A stretch of 64,000 nt of DNA from Bog-756 sp963812525 (GCA_963812525.1 CAWEVL010000011.1:992001-1056000), one strand, 5' to 3'; positions 9,624 through 18,882 are shown, counted from the stretch's first letter. Notes: generated by a model from the letters alone, not told the origin. Made by a program: numbers and translations.

Positions 9624-9650
9624 TTGGCACTCTCTCAAGTAGACTGCCAA
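9624..9650. promoter_or_regulatory. CIRCE-like inverted repeat upstream of the FmdB gene
   Basis: TTGGCACTC, 9 bases, then GACTGCCAA. The layout is that of the HrcA operator CIRCE (TTAGCACTC-N9-GAGTGCTAA), with 3 differences over the 18 arm positions. The two arms complement each other at 8 of 9 positions, and flanking A/T adds another pair. A TAGACT -10-like box (9640-9645) overlaps the right arm, as expected of a repressor site. The regulator may instead be another protein. Confidence 0.45.
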
Positions 9651-9685
9651 TCTCACCCAGGTCTCGGATCGAGAGGACTACCCGG

Positions 9686-10141
9686 TTGCCAACCTACGAG
9701 TACCGCTGCGACAGCTGCGAGAAGAATTTCGATGTCGTCCAGTCATTCCACGACGACCCGTTGACATCGTGCCCCACCTGCGGTTCCCCGGTGCGCAAGG
9801 TCTTCGGGAATGTCGGGATCGTCTTCAAGGGCAGCGGCTTCTACAAGAACGACAGCCGATCCGGCGGATCGGGCAAGGCGCCGGCCGAAGGCGCGGCGGC
9901 CGCCGCGTCCGGGTCGGACGGTTCCGGGTCGGACGGTTCCGGGTCGGACGGTTCCGGGTCGGACAGCTCGGGGTCGAACGGTTCCGGGTCAGAGGGCTCG
10001 GGTTCGGACAGCGGCACTCCGGCCACCACCTCGGCCGGCAACGGTGCAGCCAAGCCGTCGTCGGACTCGGGTTCCAAATCGGCTACGCCTTCGGCGCCGC
10101 CGGTTCCGGCCTCGACATCATCAAAGAAGTCCGATACATAG
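9686..10141 (+). CDS. FmdB-family zinc-ribbon protein with Ser/Gly-rich repeat tail
   Basis: Putative regulatory zinc-ribbon protein of the FmdB family. The N-terminal 60 residues are typical: PTYEYRCDSCEKNF, then CPTCG, then the conserved FKGSGFYKND. The TTG at 9686 gives the family's usual (M)PTYEYRC start and has GAGAGG 9 bases upstream. Residues from about 70 onward are a low-complexity tail with seven 15-bp units coding GSDGS-like repeats, longer than the usual short FmdB tail. A CIRCE-like palindrome precedes it. Role unknown; some homologues occur next to formamidase or stress genes. Confidence 0.85.
   Translation: MPTYEYRCDSCEKNFDVVQSFHDDPLTSCPTCGSPVRKVFGNVGIVFKGSGFYKNDSRSGGSGKAPAEGAAAAASGSDGSGSDGSGSDGSGSDSSGSNGSGSEGSGSDSGTPATTSAGNGAAKPSSDSGSKSATPSAPPVPASTSSKKSDT
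9905..10009 (+). repeat. Seven tandem 15-bp units inside the FmdB gene
   Basis: Units resemble GGTTCCGGGTCGGAC; three are identical and the others differ by a few bases. Being a multiple of 3, they add or remove five residues (GSDGS) without breaking frame. Confidence 0.85.
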
Positions 10142-10245
10142 AATCAAAATGTGTCGTCCAACCCAGTAGTATCGGCTCATTCTGCCCCGATCTTGAGGCC
10201 CAATTAATTTGGAATTATCCCTGGCCAAATGGGTCTTTTTGCTCA

Positions 10246-10251
10246 TACAAT
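10246..10251 (+). promoter_or_regulatory. -10 box of pilT2, probable leaderless start
   Basis: TACAAT lies 7 bases before GTG 10259. The surrounding 10140-10258 stretch is unusually A/T-rich for this genome (AATTAATTTGGAATTAT), typical of a promoter region. Confidence 0.55.
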
Positions 10252-10258
10252 GGTGGCC

Positions 10259-11371
10259 GTGGACCTCTCTGATCTCGATAGTTTGCTGATAATGCTGTCC
10301 GACCTAGATGGTTCGGACCTGCATATCAAGGCAGGATCTCCTCCCCGTATGCGGTTGGCCGGAGCCCTGCGGACCATGGACGACGAACCGCGGTTCACCC
10401 AAGAGGAGACCCTGGCCATCGCCGAGTCGATGATGGCGCCGTCGATCCTGGAGACCTTTCGGGCGCGACACGAAGTGGACTTCGCCTACTCGCTGGCCGG
10501 AACGGCCCGGTTCCGGGTCAACGCCTACTACCAGCGGGGCTCGGTGGCCCTGGCCATGCGCCGGGTGAAGGCCAACGCCGCCACCGTGGAGGAGCTGGGT
10601 CTGCCCGAGGTGGTCACCCGGATGGCCGAGGAGATGCGCGGCCTGGTGCTGGTCACTGGACCGACGGGATCGGGGAAGACCACCACCCTGGCCGCCATGG
10701 TCGACCACATCAACCACACCCGGTCGTGCCACGTGGTCACCATCGAGGACCCGGTGGAGTACCTCCACACCGACGACCTGGCCGACATCGACCAGCGGGA
10801 GGTGGGGTTCGACACCGACACCTTCGGCTCGGCCATGCGAGTGGTGCTCCGCCAGGACCCCGACGTCATCCTGGTGGGCGAGATGCGTGACCAGGAGACG
10901 GTCTCGGCCGCGTTGACGGCCGCCGAGACCGGGCACCTGGTGTTCTCGACCCTGCACACCATCAATGCCACCGAGACCATCAACCGGATCGTCGACTTCT
11001 TCCCTCCCCATCAGCAACAGCAGACCCGGGTCAGTCTGGCCGGGTCGCTCAAGGGCATCATCTGCCAGCGGCTCATCCCGACGGCGGACGGAAAAGGCCG
11101 CGTGCCGGCGCTCGAGCTCCTGGTGGTGAACGGGAGGATCCAGCAGTCCATCATCGATCCTCTGCTCACCGGCGACATCGAAGGCATCATTGCCGACGGT
11201 GAGTACTACGGGATGCTCACCTTCGACCAGTCCTTGGTCACGCTGCTGTCTGACGGCGCCATCGATCTCGAGGAGGCCATGAACACGGCCACCAACCCCC
11301 ACGACCTCAAGGTCATGCTGGAACGCAAGGGCATCATGCAGACCGGCCAGTTCGCCAACACCTTCGCCTGA
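10259..11371 (+). CDS. pilT: Type IV pilus retraction ATPase PilT
   Basis: Classic-length PilT (370 aa) that would depolymerise type IV pili. It has the ASDLHI-like opening SDLHIKAGSPP, Walker A GPTGSGKTTT near residue 134, Walker B DPDVILVGEMRD and the STLHT box. Unlike the PilT at the left edge it has no N-terminal extension. The GTG at 10259 is chosen because TACAAT lies 7 bases upstream and the protein then begins VDLSDLDSLL as PilT proteins do; an in-frame ATG at 10229 would add ten residues. It is followed, after a hairpin, by the pilM-N-O genes in the same orientation. Confidence 0.93.
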   Translation: MDLSDLDSLLIMLSDLDGSDLHIKAGSPPRMRLAGALRTMDDEPRFTQEETLAIAESMMAPSILETFRARHEVDFAYSLAGTARFRVNAYYQRGSVALAMRRVKANAATVEELGLPEVVTRMAEEMRGLVLVTGPTGSGKTTTLAAMVDHINHTRSCHVVTIEDPVEYLHTDDLADIDQREVGFDTDTFGSAMRVVLRQDPDVILVGEMRDQETVSAALTAAETGHLVFSTLHTINATETINRIVDFFPPHQQQQTRVSLAGSLKGIICQRLIPTADGKGRVPALELLVVNGRIQQSIIDPLLTGDIEGIIADGEYYGMLTFDQSLVTLLSDGAIDLEEAMNTATNPHDLKVMLERKGIMQTGQFANTFA

Positions 11372-11790
11372 CCCACCGTTCCCCCTCCCGCCGGCGGGTC
11401 CCTCCGCCGGCCCGGACTCGGGCCCCCGCGCCGCCGCGCACGCTCCCTCGGGGCACCGGCTCCCACCAGGCGCGGCCGTGGCCACCGGGGGGCGGACACC
11501 CTGGATGGCCCATCCGGAACGGTGCCTACTTTTCGGTAAGACAGAGCCTCAAGCTGGGCGACATTTCGTCCGATAGACCTTCGTACAGTCTGGTGCCCTT
11601 GCACTCGGCACCTTCAAACCATGGATTGCTCCTGAGCGATCACGAAGGACCGGAGACACAACAGTGAACATCGAGATGGAGGCCAGGCGAGGTACTCACC
11701 CCGGCCCTGCCGGGGACGTGCTGTCTGTCGTCGTTGGTGGTGGCGGCCGAGGATCCGATGCCCATCGTTTGACCGCAGGGGGGCGCTGAC
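11372..11790 (+). other. Leader region before pilM
   Basis: This 419-base stretch has no convincing large gene. It holds the terminator-like hairpin at 11409-11424, a TACAGT -10-like box (11584-11589), a hairpin GGTGCC-N9-GGCACC (11592-11612) and a 41-codon open frame (GTG 11664 to TGA 11789) with CGGAG 8 bases upstream, ending one base before the pilM ATG. The short frame could be a leader peptide or chance; its product resembles nothing I know. Confidence 0.35.
11409..11424 (+). terminator. Candidate terminator after pilT2
   Basis: GGCCCG-GACT-CGGGCC, a perfect 6-bp stem with a 4-base loop, 38 bases after the pilT stop. No U tract follows. Confidence 0.4.
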
Positions 11791-13524
11791 ATGGCACAGC
11801 TCGTCGTAGGACTCGACATCGGCACCAGCGCCGTGCGCGCCGCCGAGCTCGACATCAGTCACTCCCAGCCCGTGCTCCTCACCTACGGCCAGGTCGGTCT
11901 GCCCCCTGGTTCCCTGGTGGACGGCGAGATCCGAGACGGATCGTCGGTCACCGAGGCCATCAAGAAGTTGTGGGAGAACGGCCAGTTCTCCGGCTCCACC
12001 GTCATCGTCGGCATCGCCGGGCTCCGGGCCATCACCCGGGAGATCGACCTGCCCTTCGTCCCGGACAACGAGGTCGACAGCGCCGTCCGCTTCCAGTCCG
12101 AAGAGGTCATCCCCTTCCCACCCGAGCAGACCATCCTCTCGTCCCAGATCCTGGCCGACTACACGTCGCCGGAGGGGGACAAGATGCGGCGGGTCCTGGT
12201 CGCCGCGGCCCACACCGACCTGGTCAACGGGGTCATCGACACCGTCGAGAAGGCCGGGCTCACCGTGATCGGGGTGGACCTCATCTCGTCCGCCCTGGTG
12301 CGGGCCATCGGCGGGCACGAGGACTCCGAGCAGCCCGAGGCCATCGTGTCGGTCGGAGCGGGCCTGACCGTGGTCGTCGTGCACCAGAACGGCCGGCCCC
12401 AGTTCGTCCGGACCATCGGCATGGGTGGCAACGCCACCACCGCGGCCATCTCGGGTGCTCTGGATCTCCCCCTCTCCGACGCAGAGGGGATGAAGCGCCG
12501 GCTCAACGAAGACGACCCCCAGCTGCTCACGGCCAGGCGGGCGGCGCAGGCCAGCATGTCGGAGCTGGTGGGCGAGATCCGGAACTCGATCCAGTACTTC
12601 GCCTCGCTCCCGGGTCGCCTCCCGGTGTCGCGGGTGCTCGTCACCGGCGGCGGGTCGGCCCTGTACGGCCTGCTGCCCATGCTCGAGGACCAGGTCCACC
12701 TGCCCGTCCTCCCGGTGTCTCCCCTGGCTCGCCTGAACACCTCGAAACTGGATCTCACCGACCTCCAGATGAACGAGGTGGGTCCGGTGCTCTCCACGCC
12801 CATCGGCCTGGCCCTCCCCGAGCCCGACAAGACGGTCAAGAAGTTCAACCTCCTGCCGCCCGAGGTGGCCAAGCGCACCCGGATGAAGCGGATCCAGGAG
12901 CGCACCCTGGTGGGGTGTGTGGGCGTCGTGATCCTCCTGCTGGCCTTCGGCGCCTGGAAGTTCCTCCAGGTGCACAACGCCCAGAACAACGTCAAGCCTC
13001 CTGCAGACGCAGATCACCACCCTCAACGCCCAGGTGCCCAAGTACGACTTCGTGGTGGCGGCCAACAAGGCCTATACCGCCGGGGTGGCCCGCCGGGCCT
13101 CGGTCTTGGACACGGCCATCGACTGGCCACTGGTCTTCAACAACCTGGTGGCCATCACGCCGCCGGGCGCCAAGGTGCAGGGGTTCGACGGCGCCGCCAC
13201 CGTGACGACCGGCTCGACATCGGCCGCGGGCGCCACCACCACCGCTTCGACCGCCGCGGCGTCGACCACGACGGGCACGCCGGAACCGGCAGTTCGAGCG
13301 CCCGCACGTCGGCCGCCATCGGGACCGTCCAGCTGGGGGTGACCGGGCCGGGGCCGAGCCTGACGATCTCCGAGGCGTGGATCAACGCCGTCTCGTCATC
13401 GCAGCTCTTCGCCAATCCCCTGCAGGGGCCGACGACGGCCAATCCTGACGGGAGCATCTCGTTCCCGTTCACCTTGTCCATCACCCCGAATGCCAGCCTC
13501 TCCAAGAATGCGAGCCTGAAATGA
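11791..13524 (+). CDS. pilM: PilM-PilN fusion: actin-like ATPase joined to the PilN inner-membrane protein (frame breaks in the PilN part)
   Basis: Type IV pilus alignment subcomplex. Residues 1-345 are PilM, an actin-fold ATPase: VGLDIGTSAVRAAEL at the N-terminus, later VLVTGGGSAL and IGLALPEP. Without a stop the frame continues near residue 351 into FNLLPPEVAKR, the conserved PilN opening that normally contacts the PilM groove, followed by a transmembrane segment near 374-390. The remaining PilN domain is read by moving frame near 12993 and back near 13285, so two compensating one-base indels are inferred. The C-terminal stretch ends SLSKNASLK, and the stop overlaps the pilO ATG (ATGA). PilM and PilN are usually separate proteins. 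Confidence 0.85.
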   Translation: MAQLVVGLDIGTSAVRAAELDISHSQPVLLTYGQVGLPPGSLVDGEIRDGSSVTEAIKKLWENGQFSGSTVIVGIAGLRAITREIDLPFVPDNEVDSAVRFQSEEVIPFPPEQTILSSQILADYTSPEGDKMRRVLVAAAHTDLVNGVIDTVEKAGLTVIGVDLISSALVRAIGGHEDSEQPEAIVSVGAGLTVVVVHQNGRPQFVRTIGMGGNATTAAISGALDLPLSDAEGMKRRLNEDDPQLLTARRAAQASMSELVGEIRNSIQYFASLPGRLPVSRVLVTGGGSALYGLLPMLEDQVHLPVLPVSPLARLNTSKLDLTDLQMNEVGPVLSTPIGLALPEPDKTVKKFNLLPPEVAKRTRMKRIQERTLVGCVGVVILLLAFGAWKFLQVHNAQNNVKPPADADHHPQRPGAQVRLRGGGQQGLYRRGGPPGLGLGHGHRLATGLQQPGGHHAAGRQGAGVRRRRHRDDRLDIGRGRHHHRFDRRGVDHDGHAGTGSSSARTSAAIGTVQLGVTGPGPSLTISEAWINAVSSSQLFANPLQGPTTANPDGSISFPFTLSITPNASLSKNASLK

Positions 13525-14289
13525 ACGAAGTCCGCGAGTACCGCGTCCCCCTGCTGATGGCGGCGGGGACGTTGGTGGTGGCCCTGCTGCTCTGGGCGGT
13601 CCTCATCTCCCCCCAGAACTCCAAGCTCTCCAGCCTCCAGGCCCAGGAGACCACCCTGCAGACCCAGCAGACGACGCTCCAGACCAAGCTGGCGTCGCTG
13701 AAGACGGAGCAGCAGAAGCTCTCGTCGAGCTGCGCCGACCTCCAGAAGATCGCCACGCAGATCCCCAGCGTCCAGAGCCCGACCGACGTCGATGCCGAAG
13801 AGTCGTCCTTCGAGAACCAGTTCAACGGTCTGACGGCCGGTTCGGGAGTCACCCTGACCCAGTTCAGCGGGTTCGCCCCGGCCACGACGGCCCAGGCCAC
13901 ACCGGCCCCCGCCCCGGCTCCACGGGTACCTACGCCGGCCGGAGTGGTGGCCGTGCCCACCACGCTGGCGGTCACCGGCAAACTATGACCAGATCCACGC
14001 CTTCATCGACGACCTCGACGGCTTCCCCCGGCTGTTCGTGATCCAGAACGCTCACCCTCGCCTACGGCGACCTCGGCAGCTCGGCCGACCGCCGGCGTCA
14101 CCAGCTCGCCGGCACCGGGACGGCGTCGGTAGCTCCGGTGCGGGTCAGCCGCCGCTGTGGACCGGGTGGCAGTCGCCACTCCGGGCAGCGCCGGTCCGTA
14201 CACGCTGGCCATCGACGGGCTCGATCTACTACACGTCTACGCCCAGCGCCCTGGATGCCTGCACCAAGGCCACCGCGGCCGTCCACTGA
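13521..14289 (+). CDS. pilO: PilO-like pilus alignment protein (frameshifted)
   Basis: Bitopic inner-membrane partner of PilN. The first 150 codons are intact: short cytoplasmic tail, transmembrane segment (about residues 9-29), then a Gln/Thr-rich coiled-coil region. A frame change near 13985 (one extra A in GGCAAACTATG restores NYDQIHAFIDDLDGF) continues a PilO-like ferredoxin-fold domain, and at least two further shifts are needed near 14050-14220 to reach a C-terminal segment ending ALDACTKATAAVH. Position directly after pilM-N, with overlapping start, supports the call. Exact frame paths in the last third are uncertain. Confidence 0.68.
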
Positions 14290-14390
14290 GCCGATCCCGC
14301 ACCGCCGGACCGCTCCGGTCGCACGACCGAACGAGCCGCCGGACGCTGCACCAGGACGGCTGGATGGCGTCGTCGCCGGCGGCCAGCCGC

Positions 14391-15803
14391 CTAGACGCCG
14401 CTGACCTGCATGTCGCCCACGGCCAGGGTCTGGCCGGCGGCGATGCCCGGGAGCCACTCCACATCGGCCCCGATGGCGGCCAGGGACTGCAGGATGCGCT
14501 GGAGGGTCGAGGCCACGGTGATCTCACGGACCGGCTCGGCCAGCCGGCCGTCCCGGATCATCAGGCCCTCCGCCCCCACCGAGAAGTCACCGCTGATCGG
14601 GTTGACCCCCGAGTGCACCCCGGTCATGGACTGGACGAACAGGCCGTCACCCACCGCGGCCAGCACCCCGTCCTCGTCGTAGCCCTCCGGGCCGGGGGCC
14701 AGCGTGAGGGCCCGGCAGCCCGGGCCGGGGGTGCCCGAGAAGCCACCCCGCACGGCCGATCCGGTCGAGGACACGCCGGCCCTGGAGGCCGACACCGTGT
14801 CGTACACGAAGGCACGCAGCACACCCTGGTCGATGAGGACGTTCCGCCGGCAGGCCAGTCCCTCGGCGTCGTAGGCGGCGGCGCCGTACGCCCGAGGGTC
14901 GGTGGGATCGTCGACCAGGGTCAGGCCGGCCGCTCCCACCAACTCGCCGATACGGCCGGCGAAGAACGACCGCCCCTTGGCCACGGCCTCACCGGAGAGC
15001 GCCGAGGACACCACCGACAGGAGGGTGGTGGCCACCCGCCGGTCGAAGACCACCGTGGACCGGCCCGAGGGTCCCTTCACCGCGCCGAGCATGCGCACCG
15101 CCCGGGTCACCGCGTCGGACATGGCCTTGTCCGGATCGAGCCCGGCGAAGCCCCGGTCGACGCTGAAGCCGCTCCCCGTCTGACTGGCCTCGCCCTCGCC
15201 GGCGATGACCCCGACCGAGAGATACCCGGACGTCTTCCGGCTGGACGAGCGGATGCCGGTGGTCGAGACCAGGGCCACCTCCACGGCGGCGTCGCCGTAG
15301 TCGGCGTGGTCGACCTGACGGATCCGCGGGTCGGCGCCGCGGGCCCGGGCCTCCAGGGCCAGGGCCAGGGCCACCTTCTCGGTGGTGGGCACCGAGCGCA
15401 GTCCGTCGTCCCACAGGTCGACCGGGACGGCGGCCACCCCGTCGGGGACGGCCAGCTGCACGTGCTCGTCGGGGGTGGCGTAGACGGCGTTGTCGCGGGC
15501 CTCGGCCAGGGTCTCCTCCAGCACGGCCGGGTCGAGCGAGCCGGCCCAGGCCACACCCAGTCGGTGGTCGACCACCACCCGGATGCCGATGCCGGCCGAG
15601 GTGGCCGAGGTGAGGGACTCGACCTCGCCGTCGTAGGCGCGGATGTCGGTCTCGTCCCCCCGGGCCACGTAGACCTCGAGGTCCTCGCCCGACCGGGCCC
15701 AACCGGCCACCCGGTCGGCCACCGCCAGCAGCTCGTCGGGACCGGCCCCGTCGGTCCCGGCCGCCACCGTCGTCCCGGCCGCCGCGTCGGTCACCGCGCT
15801 CAT
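14391..15803 (-). CDS. tldE: TldE/PmbA-family metalloprotease subunit
   Basis: Partner of TldD in the TldD/TldE heterodimeric protease that processes small peptides (microcin B17 and CcdA in E. coli). 470 residues, uninterrupted. Family features include YDGEVESLTSATSAGIGIRV near residue 60-80, a central LLIDQGVLRAF-like segment and the C-terminal GDFSVGAEGLMIRDG. It lacks the HExxxH zinc motif, as expected since TldE subunits do not carry the catalytic metal site. The ATG at 15803 overlaps the tldD stop (ATGA), so both subunits are made together. Physiological substrate here is unknown; no peptide precursor was seen nearby. Confidence 0.9.
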   Translation of the reverse strand: MSAVTDAAAGTTVAAGTDGAGPDELLAVADRVAGWARSGEDLEVYVARGDETDIRAYDGEVESLTSATSAGIGIRVVVDHRLGVAWAGSLDPAVLEETLAEARDNAVYATPDEHVQLAVPDGVAAVPVDLWDDGLRSVPTTEKVALALALEARARGADPRIRQVDHADYGDAAVEVALVSTTGIRSSSRKTSGYLSVGVIAGEGEASQTGSGFSVDRGFAGLDPDKAMSDAVTRAVRMLGAVKGPSGRSTVVFDRRVATTLLSVVSSALSGEAVAKGRSFFAGRIGELVGAAGLTLVDDPTDPRAYGAAAYDAEGLACRRNVLIDQGVLRAFVYDTVSASRAGVSSTGSAVRGGFSGTPGPGCRALTLAPGPEGYDEDGVLAAVGDGLFVQSMTGVHSGVNPISGDFSVGAEGLMIRDGRLAEPVREITVASTLQRILQSLAAIGADVEWLPGIAAGQTLAVGDMQVSGV

Positions 15804-17214
15804 TCGGCGGTCCCACCGATGGTCACGCCGGTCAGCCGCATGGTGGCCTGGCCGCACCCCACCGGGACGCTCTGGCCGTCCTTGCCGCAGGTGCCCGGCG
15901 TCATGGCGAAGTCGGTGGCCACCGCGTCGATCCGCTTGAGGATCTCGGGCCCGTTGCCGATGAGGTTGGCGTCCCGCAGGGGCTCGGTGATCTTGCCCCC
16001 CTCGATGAGGTAGGCCTCGGTGGTCCCGAAGACGAAGTCGCCGGTGGTGGTGTTGACCTGGCCCCCGCCGAGCTTGGCCACGTACACCCCCTTGGGCGTC
16101 TGGGCCACGATCTCGTCGGCGTCCTCGGTACCGGGCAGGAGGAAGGTGTTGGTCATCCGCACCATGGGCAGGTGCTGGTAGGTCTGGCGGCGACCGTTGC
16201 CCGAGGAGACGCGGCCCTCCTTCCGGGCCCGCAGGTAGTCCCACAGGTAGTCGGTCAGGACGCCCTGGTCGATGAGGACGTTGCGCTGGGCCGGGCGGCC
16301 CTCGTCGTCCACGCCGATACGTCCCCCACTCGGAACCGACGGTGCCGTCGTCGACCAGCGTCACCAGGGGGCTGGCCACCTGCTGGCCCACCATCCCGGT
16401 GTAGACCGAGGCGTCCTTCACGATGTGGTCGGCCTCGAGGCCGTGGCCGCAGGCCTCGTGGAACAGGATGCCACCGCTCCCCCCGGCCAGCACCACGGGC
16501 AGCTCGCCCGAGGGGGCCGGACGGGCCGACAGCTTGGACAGGGCGCGGCGGGCGGCCAGGTCGGCCAGCTCCTCGACCGACACCTCGTCGAACAGCTCGA
16601 AGCCCAGGGTGCGGGCCGCCGTCTCGAAGCCGGTCTGGAGGCCGGTGTCGCCCGAGGCCACACACGACACGGAGAACCGGCTGCGGGCCTGCTCGTCGCG
16701 GGCGTAGAGGCCTTCGGAGTTGGCGATGAGGACCCGGCGCCTGGATCCCCCGCACCCGGCCTGGACCTGGACGATGGCGGCGTTCGACGCCCGGGCCGCC
16801 TCGTCGGCCCGGGCCAGCAGGTCGAGGCTCTCGCCTTTGGAGGCCAACGAGAGGGACGCCGAGGCGTCGTCCTCGACGTCCCCGCCGGCGGCCGGCGGGC
16901 CGGCGGTGCGCAGCGGGGCGACGGCCACCGTGCCGGTCCCGCCCCCGCCGCGCCGGGCCACGGCCGAGGCCGCCTCGGCGGCGCGGCAGCAGGCCGGCCT
17001 CGGACAGGTCGGCCGTGTGGGCGAAGCCGGTGGTGTCCCCGGACACCACCCGGATGCCGGCACCCCGCTCGCGACCCGAGGACAGTTCCTCGACCCGGCC
17101 GTCGTCCAGCAGGGCCGACGAGGTCGACCGGTCCTCGGCGAACACCTCGGCGAACTCACCGCCGTGGCGGAGGGCCTCGCCCAGCACCCGCTCGAGTACA
17201 GGGGTATCGATCAC
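15800..17214 (-). CDS. tldD: TldD-family zinc metalloprotease subunit (two frame breaks)
   Basis: Catalytic half of the TldD/TldE protease. The zinc motif HEACGHGLE (HExxxH) is present near genomic 16460. The GTG start at 17214 has AAGGAGG just 4 bases upstream and gives VIDTPVLERVLGEAL. Coding signal shifts frame near 16988 and again near 16322, where WGTYGVDDEGRPAQRN would otherwise be lost; each needs a single-base change. The last 170 codons (15800-16312) are intact and carry GNGPEILKRIDAVATDFAMTPGTCGKDGQ-type conserved sequence around the C-terminal domain. A continuous open frame runs from near the start of tldD through tldE, but only because the frames coincide there. Confidence 0.82.
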
Positions 17215-17270
17215 TGAGCCTCCTTGTTCCACTGCCCGGCGCCCGGTGGCCGATGCCTGCGGATCTCACG

Positions 17271-17276
17271 TATCGT
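17271..17276 (+). promoter_or_regulatory. -10 box before the thioesterase gene
   Basis: TATCGT ends 6 bases before GTG 17283, in the divergent gap with tldD. Confidence 0.45.
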
Positions 17277-17282
17277 ACCGGC

Positions 17283-17660
17283 GTGGCTCCCCGTACCGGT
17301 CTGTCGGCCCGCATCGAACTGCTGGTGACCGAAGCCGACACCGCCGAGGCCTTCCGCTCCGGGACGGTGCCGGTCCTGGCCACGCCGCGGCTGCTGGCCC
17401 TGTGCGAAGAGGCCAGCTGCCAGGCCGTCGAGGAGGAGCTCCCCGAGAACTGCACCTCGGTGGCCAAGCGACTGCAGTTCGACCACCTGGTCCCGGTGGG
17501 TGTGGGCGGGACGGTGTGGGCCGAGGCCACCCTCGACCGCATCGAGGGTCGCCGGCTGGTCTTCACCCTCTCGGTGTCGGAGAGCGCCGGCCTGGTGGCG
17601 GCGGGCAAGCTCATCCGGGTCGTCGTGGACCGGAAGGCCTTCCTCGCCAACGTGCGTTAG
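17283..17660 (+). CDS. FlK-like hot-dog thioesterase family protein
   Basis: 125-residue single-domain protein of the hot-dog fold that resembles fluoroacetyl-CoA thioesterase FlK and its many actinobacterial relatives. Recognisable blocks are LVTEADTAEAF, GTVPVLATPRLLALCEEAS, TSVAKRLQFDHLVPVGVGG and EGRRLVFTLSVSE. The substrate is probably an acyl-CoA, but nothing in the context names it. GTG 17283 is preferred because a -10-like TATCGT ends 6 bases before it; ATG 17253 would add ten residues. It is divergent from tldD. Confidence 0.8.
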   Translation: MAPRTGLSARIELLVTEADTAEAFRSGTVPVLATPRLLALCEEASCQAVEEELPENCTSVAKRLQFDHLVPVGVGGTVWAEATLDRIEGRRLVFTLSVSESAGLVAAGKLIRVVVDRKAFLANVR

Positions 17661-17754
17661 GTCAGCGCCGGGACGGGCACCGGTCGTGCTCGTCGGGGGT
17701 CCGCGCCCCGGTCCCCGCCTGGGCCTCCGACCCCGACCACGGCCCGGCCGCCGG

Positions 17755-18882
17755 TCAGCCCTTGACCTCGTCCCAGTAGACCCCGTCCAGCATGCGGGCC
17801 AGGTGGGCGTGGTGGAGGATGGCGTGGTCGGGGTCCTCGGGCATCTCCGCCTCGCCGAACCGGATGGAGCGTCGGGTGATCCGGAACATCACGATACCGT
17901 GGCGCAGGGCGGCGTAGGCCGTGTAGAAGTCGAGGTCCCTGGGCTGGTAGCCGGTGAGTGACCGGTACAGCTCGGCGACGGTGTCGCGGCGCAGGATGTG
18001 GGGCATCCCGGGCAGGCCGAGGTCCTCCACCAGGTCCTGGAAGAACCGGTGGATGTAGATCATCCACCCGAGGTCGATCTCCCGGGGGCCCACCGAGGCC
18101 ATCTCCCAGTCCAGGACGGCCACCGGCTCGAAGTCCTCGAACATCATGTTGCCCACCCGGGCGTCGCCCCAGCTGAACACGGCGTCGTCCTCGTTGCCCG
18201 GCCAGTGGTCCTCCAGCCAGGCAAAGCCGCGCTCGAGGAGCGGCGAGCGGACCCCGTCGGCGGCCACCCAGTCGTAGTAGGCCCGCTGCCCCTCCACGTG
18301 GTGGCGCAGGGGGCTGACCCCGTCGTCCGCCCCGGCCAGGAAGGCGGCCGGGCCGTCGGCGGTCAGCTGGTGCAGGGCGGCCAGCGCCTCCACCGCGGTG
18401 CGCTCGAGGCGCTGCTGGTCGGCCAGGGCCGCCTCGAAGAACCAGTTGTCCCCGAAGGTGTACGGCAGGACGTCGGGCGGCACGACGCCGTCGACCCGCT
18501 CCATGACGAAGAACGGCACCCCGATGACGTCGGTCCCGTTCTCCAGCCACAGCACGGCGGGCACCGGGACCTCGGTGTGCTCGGCCACCATCTGCATGGT
18601 CCGGAACTGGCGCTCCATGTCGTAGGTCTGGAACACCGGATCGGCGGCCGGGTCGGGGGCGATACGGGCCACCAGGCCCCGGGGCTCGGGCTCGCCGGGC
18701 ACGGTGAGGTCGAACAGCACGGTCTCCGACGACATGCCGTTCGACTCGGGGACGACGAGCTCGGACACCGTGGCCCCGGGCACCCGCGCCTGCAGCCAGC
18801 CCTCCAGCTGGGCCCGGAGCCGGCCGTAGTCGCGGGTCGAGGTCTTGGGCCGCTCGCTGCTCGGTCCGTCGGTCATGGTCAT
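17755..18882 (-). CDS. Aminoglycoside-phosphotransferase-fold (APH/choline kinase-like) protein
   Basis: 375-residue kinase-fold protein of the phosphotransferase family common in actinobacteria beside acyl-CoA dehydrogenases. It has the Brenner-type catalytic segment FSWGDARVGNMMF (Trp in place of the usual His before GD, Asn seven residues after the Asp), then VLDWEMASVGP supplying the metal-binding Asp. The N-terminal lobe shows NGMSSETVLFDL. ATG 18882 (MTMTDG) has GAGGTG 8 bases upstream. The natural substrate is unknown; it is not evidence of antibiotic resistance. It lies just downstream of the DUF7064-like gene on the same strand, so the two probably form an operon. Confidence 0.8.
   Translation of the reverse strand: MTMTDGPSSERPKTSTRDYGRLRAQLEGWLQARVPGATVSELVVPESNGMSSETVLFDLTVPGEPEPRGLVARIAPDPAADPVFQTYDMERQFRTMQMVAEHTEVPVPAVLWLENGTDVIGVPFFVMERVDGVVPPDVLPYTFGDNWFFEAALADQQRLERTAVEALAALHQLTADGPAAFLAGADDGVSPLRHHVEGQRAYYDWVAADGVRSPLLERGFAWLEDHWPGNEDDAVFSWGDARVGNMMFEDFEPVAVLDWEMASVGPREIDLGWMIYIHRFFQDLVEDLGLPGMPHILRRDTVAELYRSLTGYQPRDLDFYTAYAALRHGIVMFRITRRSIRFGEAEMPEDPDHAILHHAHLARMLDGVYWDEVKG

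Noticed and set aside
9905..10009. Tandem repeat considered as a CRISPR array
   Set aside because: Contiguous 15-bp coding repeats without spacers.
11520..11620. c-di-GMP riboswitch upstream of pilM
   Set aside because: The leader has a hairpin, but I could not match the conserved core of either c-di-GMP riboswitch class.
14391..17159. A single 922-codon minus-strand open frame
   Set aside because: It joins most of TldD in one frame with TldE; the ATGA overlap and the separate tldD C-terminal frame show two genes and a frameshift.
17755..18882. Aminoglycoside resistance gene
   Set aside because: The kinase fold is shared, but the WGD variant and context fit a metabolic phosphotransferase-family protein.
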